Shown one piece after another: positions 15,787 through 18,005 of a stretch of 18,005 bases of DNA. Origin of the DNA: Chitinophagales bacterium (GTDB lineage Bacteria; Bacteroidota; Bacteroidia; Chitinophagales; Chitinophagaceae); NCBI GenBank assembly GCA_015654495.1, contig JAATGW010000256.1, positions 1 through 18,005 on the forward strand, given 5' to 3'. Below the pieces are notes generated by a model, which worked only from the letters and a program-made list of their open reading frames with translations, had not been told where the DNA came from and did not search any database. The first letter of the stretch is position 1. Each line of letters begins with the position of its first letter. A program made the position numbers and the translations under genes.

Positions 15787-17304
15787 CCTGAAATTCTCCT
15801 CATCATCCTCATCCTCACGATAGCTGGAACTATTCCCGAGATTAATCATTGAGCCCATCAGATCTTTGAACTCAATTTTTGCTTCGAGAACTTTTTTGCT
15901 GATGAGAGAGTAGGAGGCCAATCCATGAAGAACAAATTCCATCAGCAATGCATTTTCGCGCTCATTGGCTTTTGGAAAATATTTTTTAACGATATTATAA
16001 AGTCCGTCCACTTTATACAAGAGCTGAACTTTTTCGCTGTCTTTGGTATTGAAAAGCATATTCAGGGAATTGCCTTTATCGAACCAGGCGATAACACTCC
16101 GGAAAGGATTTTCTTCAGAACCCGGATCGCGGGTTCTTTTCTTTTTCAATGCTTCGGGATTCGGGAAATATAACACGAAAACCGTACGGATGGATTTCTC
16201 CAGCAGATTAAAGGATACCTGGTAGGGCCCTTCCTGTTCACCTTCATATACTAATTCGATTTTTCCGGTTATCGAAGGAATGATCCCGGATAAATCGCTG
16301 ATCCATACCTGGGTGTTTTTCTCTTTATTCAGAATTGCCCTTCTCTCTGCCGCGCTAACTGCATTTTCAAAAGCTGAAATGGTAAGTCGCGCTGAAACTC
16401 CGCTTTTCTGGTCAACAAATTCACTGGAGCGGGCTTCAAATGAAACCTGCTCTATCAGTCTTTTCACCAGATCACTTACATGTACTGTCTGCTGGTCTTC
16501 GTGAATGGACGCTTCCTGGCTGGTAATGGCAAGGGCCGTTTCTACTGATTTCGGATAGTGGGTCAGGATCTGACTTTCAATACGATCTTTCAGCGGGGTT
16601 ACAATTGCACCACGATTCGTGTAGTCTTCGGGGTTAGCGGTGAATATGAAAAGTATATCCAGAGGTAAACGGAGTTTGAATCCGCGGATCTGGATATCGC
16701 CTTCCTGTAAAATATTGAAAAGTGCCACCTGTATTCTCGCCTGCAAATCGGGTAGCTCATTGATCACAAAAATCCCGCGGTTACTTCGTGGAATAATACC
16801 ATAATGAATGACCTGCTCGTCGGCAAAGCTTAACCTCAGGTTGGCTGCTTTCACCGGATCAATATCACCAATAAGATCGGCTACACTTACATCGGGTGTT
16901 GCCAGTTTTTCTCCATAGCGTTCTGAGCGGTGAATCCAGGCGATCGGAGTGGCATCACCTTTTTCTTCGATCAGTCTTCTGCCAAACTGCGATAAGGGCT
17001 GTAAGGGATCATCATTGATTTCACTTCCTGCAATTGCCGGAATATATTCATCCAGCAAGTCGATCATCTGCCTGGCCATACGAGTTTTCGCCTGGCCCCG
17101 CAATCCGAGAAACAGGATATTATGTCTTGATAAAAGCGCTCTTTCCGTATCCGGAATTACTGAATCTTCATATCCAAGAATCCCACGGAAAGTACTTTCA
17201 CCTTCCTTTAGTTTACAAATGAGGTTTCTTCTCACTTCTTCTTTAATGGATACCGGACTATAACCGCTTTTCTTTAGTTCGCCTAATGTTTTTGGTCTAT
17301 TCAT
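15784..17304 (-). CDS. MoxR/Mg-chelatase-I-like AAA+ ATPase
   Basis: 506 aa with ATG at 17304 as start. An ATG at 17325 in frame adds MNYELKS, but those codons are GAACTAT repeat DNA, so the inner start is preferred. AAA+ marks: Walker A GLRGQAKT at 67-74, Walker B-like GIFVINELPDL at 177-187 (Asn-Glu where Asp-Glu is usual), sensor-1 FTANPEDY with Asn224, and Arg241 in PLKDRI as the likely arginine finger. About 260-500 is helical with an acidic tail (YREDEDDEENF). It resembles the chelatase-I/MoxR group, which works with VWA proteins to remodel or load cofactors into partners. The gene upstream encodes a VWA domain, so the two probably form such a pair; the client is unknown. The 3' end abuts a heptamer array. 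Confidence 0.9.
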   Translation of the reverse strand: MNRPKTLGELKKSGYSPVSIKEEVRRNLICKLKEGESTFRGILGYEDSVIPDTERALLSRHNILFLGLRGQAKTRMARQMIDLLDEYIPAIAGSEINDDPLQPLSQFGRRLIEEKGDATPIAWIHRSERYGEKLATPDVSVADLIGDIDPVKAANLRLSFADEQVIHYGIIPRSNRGIFVINELPDLQARIQVALFNILQEGDIQIRGFKLRLPLDILFIFTANPEDYTNRGAIVTPLKDRIESQILTHYPKSVETALAITSQEASIHEDQQTVHVSDLVKRLIEQVSFEARSSEFVDQKSGVSARLTISAFENAVSAAERRAILNKEKNTQVWISDLSGIIPSITGKIELVYEGEQEGPYQVSFNLLEKSIRTVFVLYFPNPEALKKKRTRDPGSEENPFRSVIAWFDKGNSLNMLFNTKDSEKVQLLYKVDGLYNIVKKYFPKANERENALLMEFVLHGLASYSLISKKVLEAKIEFKDLMGSMINLGNSSSYREDEDDEENFR

Positions 17305-17442
17305 GCTTTTGAGTTCATAGTTCATAGTTCAGAGTTCATAGTTCAGAGTTCATAGTTCATAGTTCATAGATGTTCAACGTTAAACGTTCAACGGCTGTTT
17401 CACTTCCTACTTCGTACTTCGGCCTTCGTACTTCGTACTTCA
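17305..17442. repeat. Whole spacer between VWA and ATPase genes is one heptamer tract
   Basis: Counting in sevens on the minus strand from the VWA stop (TGA, 17442-17440), the spacer reads as TGAAGTA then CGAAGTA-type words (about five more units), AAACAGC, then CGTTGAA/CGTTTAA (three), CATCTAT, then GAACTAT or GAACTCT (eight), ending a few bases before the ATG at 17304. The register is unbroken while the word changes twice. The plus-strand view gives AGTTCAT or AGTTCAG in eight consecutive units at 17312-17367. Confidence 0.92.
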
Positions 17443-18005
17443 ATAGACTGTTTTCCGTTTTCCGCTTTCAAAATCACGGAATATAAAAGCGCCTAACTTG
17501 TCAAGTGAAGCGAAAAATGCTTTTCCATTATTAGTCTCTGTGAATTCAGTCACAAAGCGCTGCAGGTATGGATCGCTGGCGATCATAAATGTTGTGATCG
17601 GAATTTTAAGCTTTTTACATTGTGCAGCCAGGTTGAGGCAGCGGGATGTAATCTTTCTGTCCAGACCAAAACTGTTTTTATAATAACGTTTGCCCTGTTT
17701 CAGACAGGTTGGTTTTCCATCCGTGATCATAAAGATCTGCTTGTTTGGATTTTTTCTCCTCCTCAGCAAATCCATAGCGAGCTCGAGACCGGCAACTGTA
17801 TTTGTATGATAAGGCCCTACCTGCAGGTAAGGAATATCTTTTATTTCAATAGGCCAGGCATCATTTCCAAATACAACAATATCGAGAGTGTCTTTCGGAT
17901 ATTTTGTTTTAATGAGTTCACTCAATGCCATGGCTACTTTTTTAGCAGGTGTTATCCGGTCTTCGCCATACAGGATCATCGAATGGGAAATATCGATCAT
18001 CAACA
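17440..18005 (-). CDS. VWA (MIDAS) domain protein, C-terminal part; 5' end outside the window
   Basis: The frame is open to the window edge; the first visible residues are LMIDISHSM, the start of the VWA fold, so the true start lies beyond 18005. MIDAS residues are present: DISHS (metal-binding Asp and Ser residues), the Thr in GPYHTNT (about 65 residues later) and ITDGKPT with its Asp. The visible 187 residues complete a VWA domain and end in a basic tail (FESGKRKTVY). Any N-terminal chelatase-D-like region is outside the window. With the AAA+ ATPase gene directly downstream it fits a MoxR-VWA or chelatase-like I/D pair. The stop TGA falls in the first unit of a CGAAGTA repeat array. Confidence 0.88.
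   Translation of the reverse strand, partial: LMIDISHSMILYGEDRITPAKKVAMALSELIKTKYPKDTLDIVVFGNDAWPIEIKDIPYLQVGPYHTNTVAGLELAMDLLRRRKNPNKQIFMITDGKPTCLKQGKRYYKNSFGLDRKITSRCLNLAAQCKKLKIPITTFMIASDPYLQRFVTEFTETNNGKAFFASLDKLGAFIFRDFESGKRKTVY

Noticed and set aside
17312..17367. CRISPR-like array from regularly repeated words
   Set aside because: Units are 7 nt with no spacers and no cas genes; these are tandem heptamers.

Overview
The window looks like a chromosomal segment of a Bacteroidota bacterium, possibly near Chitinophagaceae or the sphingobacteria; the lineage is an inference. Supporting signs are many exported proteins with short signal peptides ending in xAQ, few Shine-Dalgarno sequences, A-rich leaders, and families common in that phylum (DUF3857/transglutaminase pairs, YwqK-repeat proteins, large M14 peptidases, small RDD proteins). 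Every convincing gene lies on the minus strand, so transcription runs from high to low coordinates. No tRNA, rRNA, CRISPR array, transposase or phage gene was seen.

Layout in transcription order. 18005-15784: the 3' part of a VWA (MIDAS) protein, then a MoxR/Mg-chelatase-I-like AAA+ ATPase. 15470-14943: a GNAT acetyltransferase. 14514-7390: a tightly coupled three-gene unit made of an exported TPR plus YwqK-repeat protein of 1091 aa, an exported DUF3857/transglutaminase-like protein with an intact Cys-His-Asp triad, and a paralogue that has lost the triad; a hairpin terminator follows. 6895-3327: an exported DsrE-like protein and a 929-aa M14 zinc carboxypeptidase. 2845-1022: an RDD membrane protein and an exported S41 protease lacking the usual catalytic lysine. 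754-221: a small membrane protein gene with an in-frame TGA, next to a decayed tandem duplication.

The most unusual feature is between the genes. Almost every spacer holds degenerate tandem words of 7 nt, such as GGCAGTA, GCAAAAG, GAACTAT, CGTTGAA, GAGTCGG, CGAAGTA and CAGTTAC. Several words follow one another without losing the 7-nt register, and in most cases the array starts at, or includes, the stop codon of the upstream gene. The three-gene coupled unit has none inside it. The arrays form a perfect 42-bp palindrome at one site, supply stop codons and spurious start codons, and create false open frames such as a repeated LPTAYCL peptide. A related hexamer family lies in spacers and inside one signal-peptide coding region. 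All of this was read by eye; autocorrelation and comparison with related genomes would be decisive.
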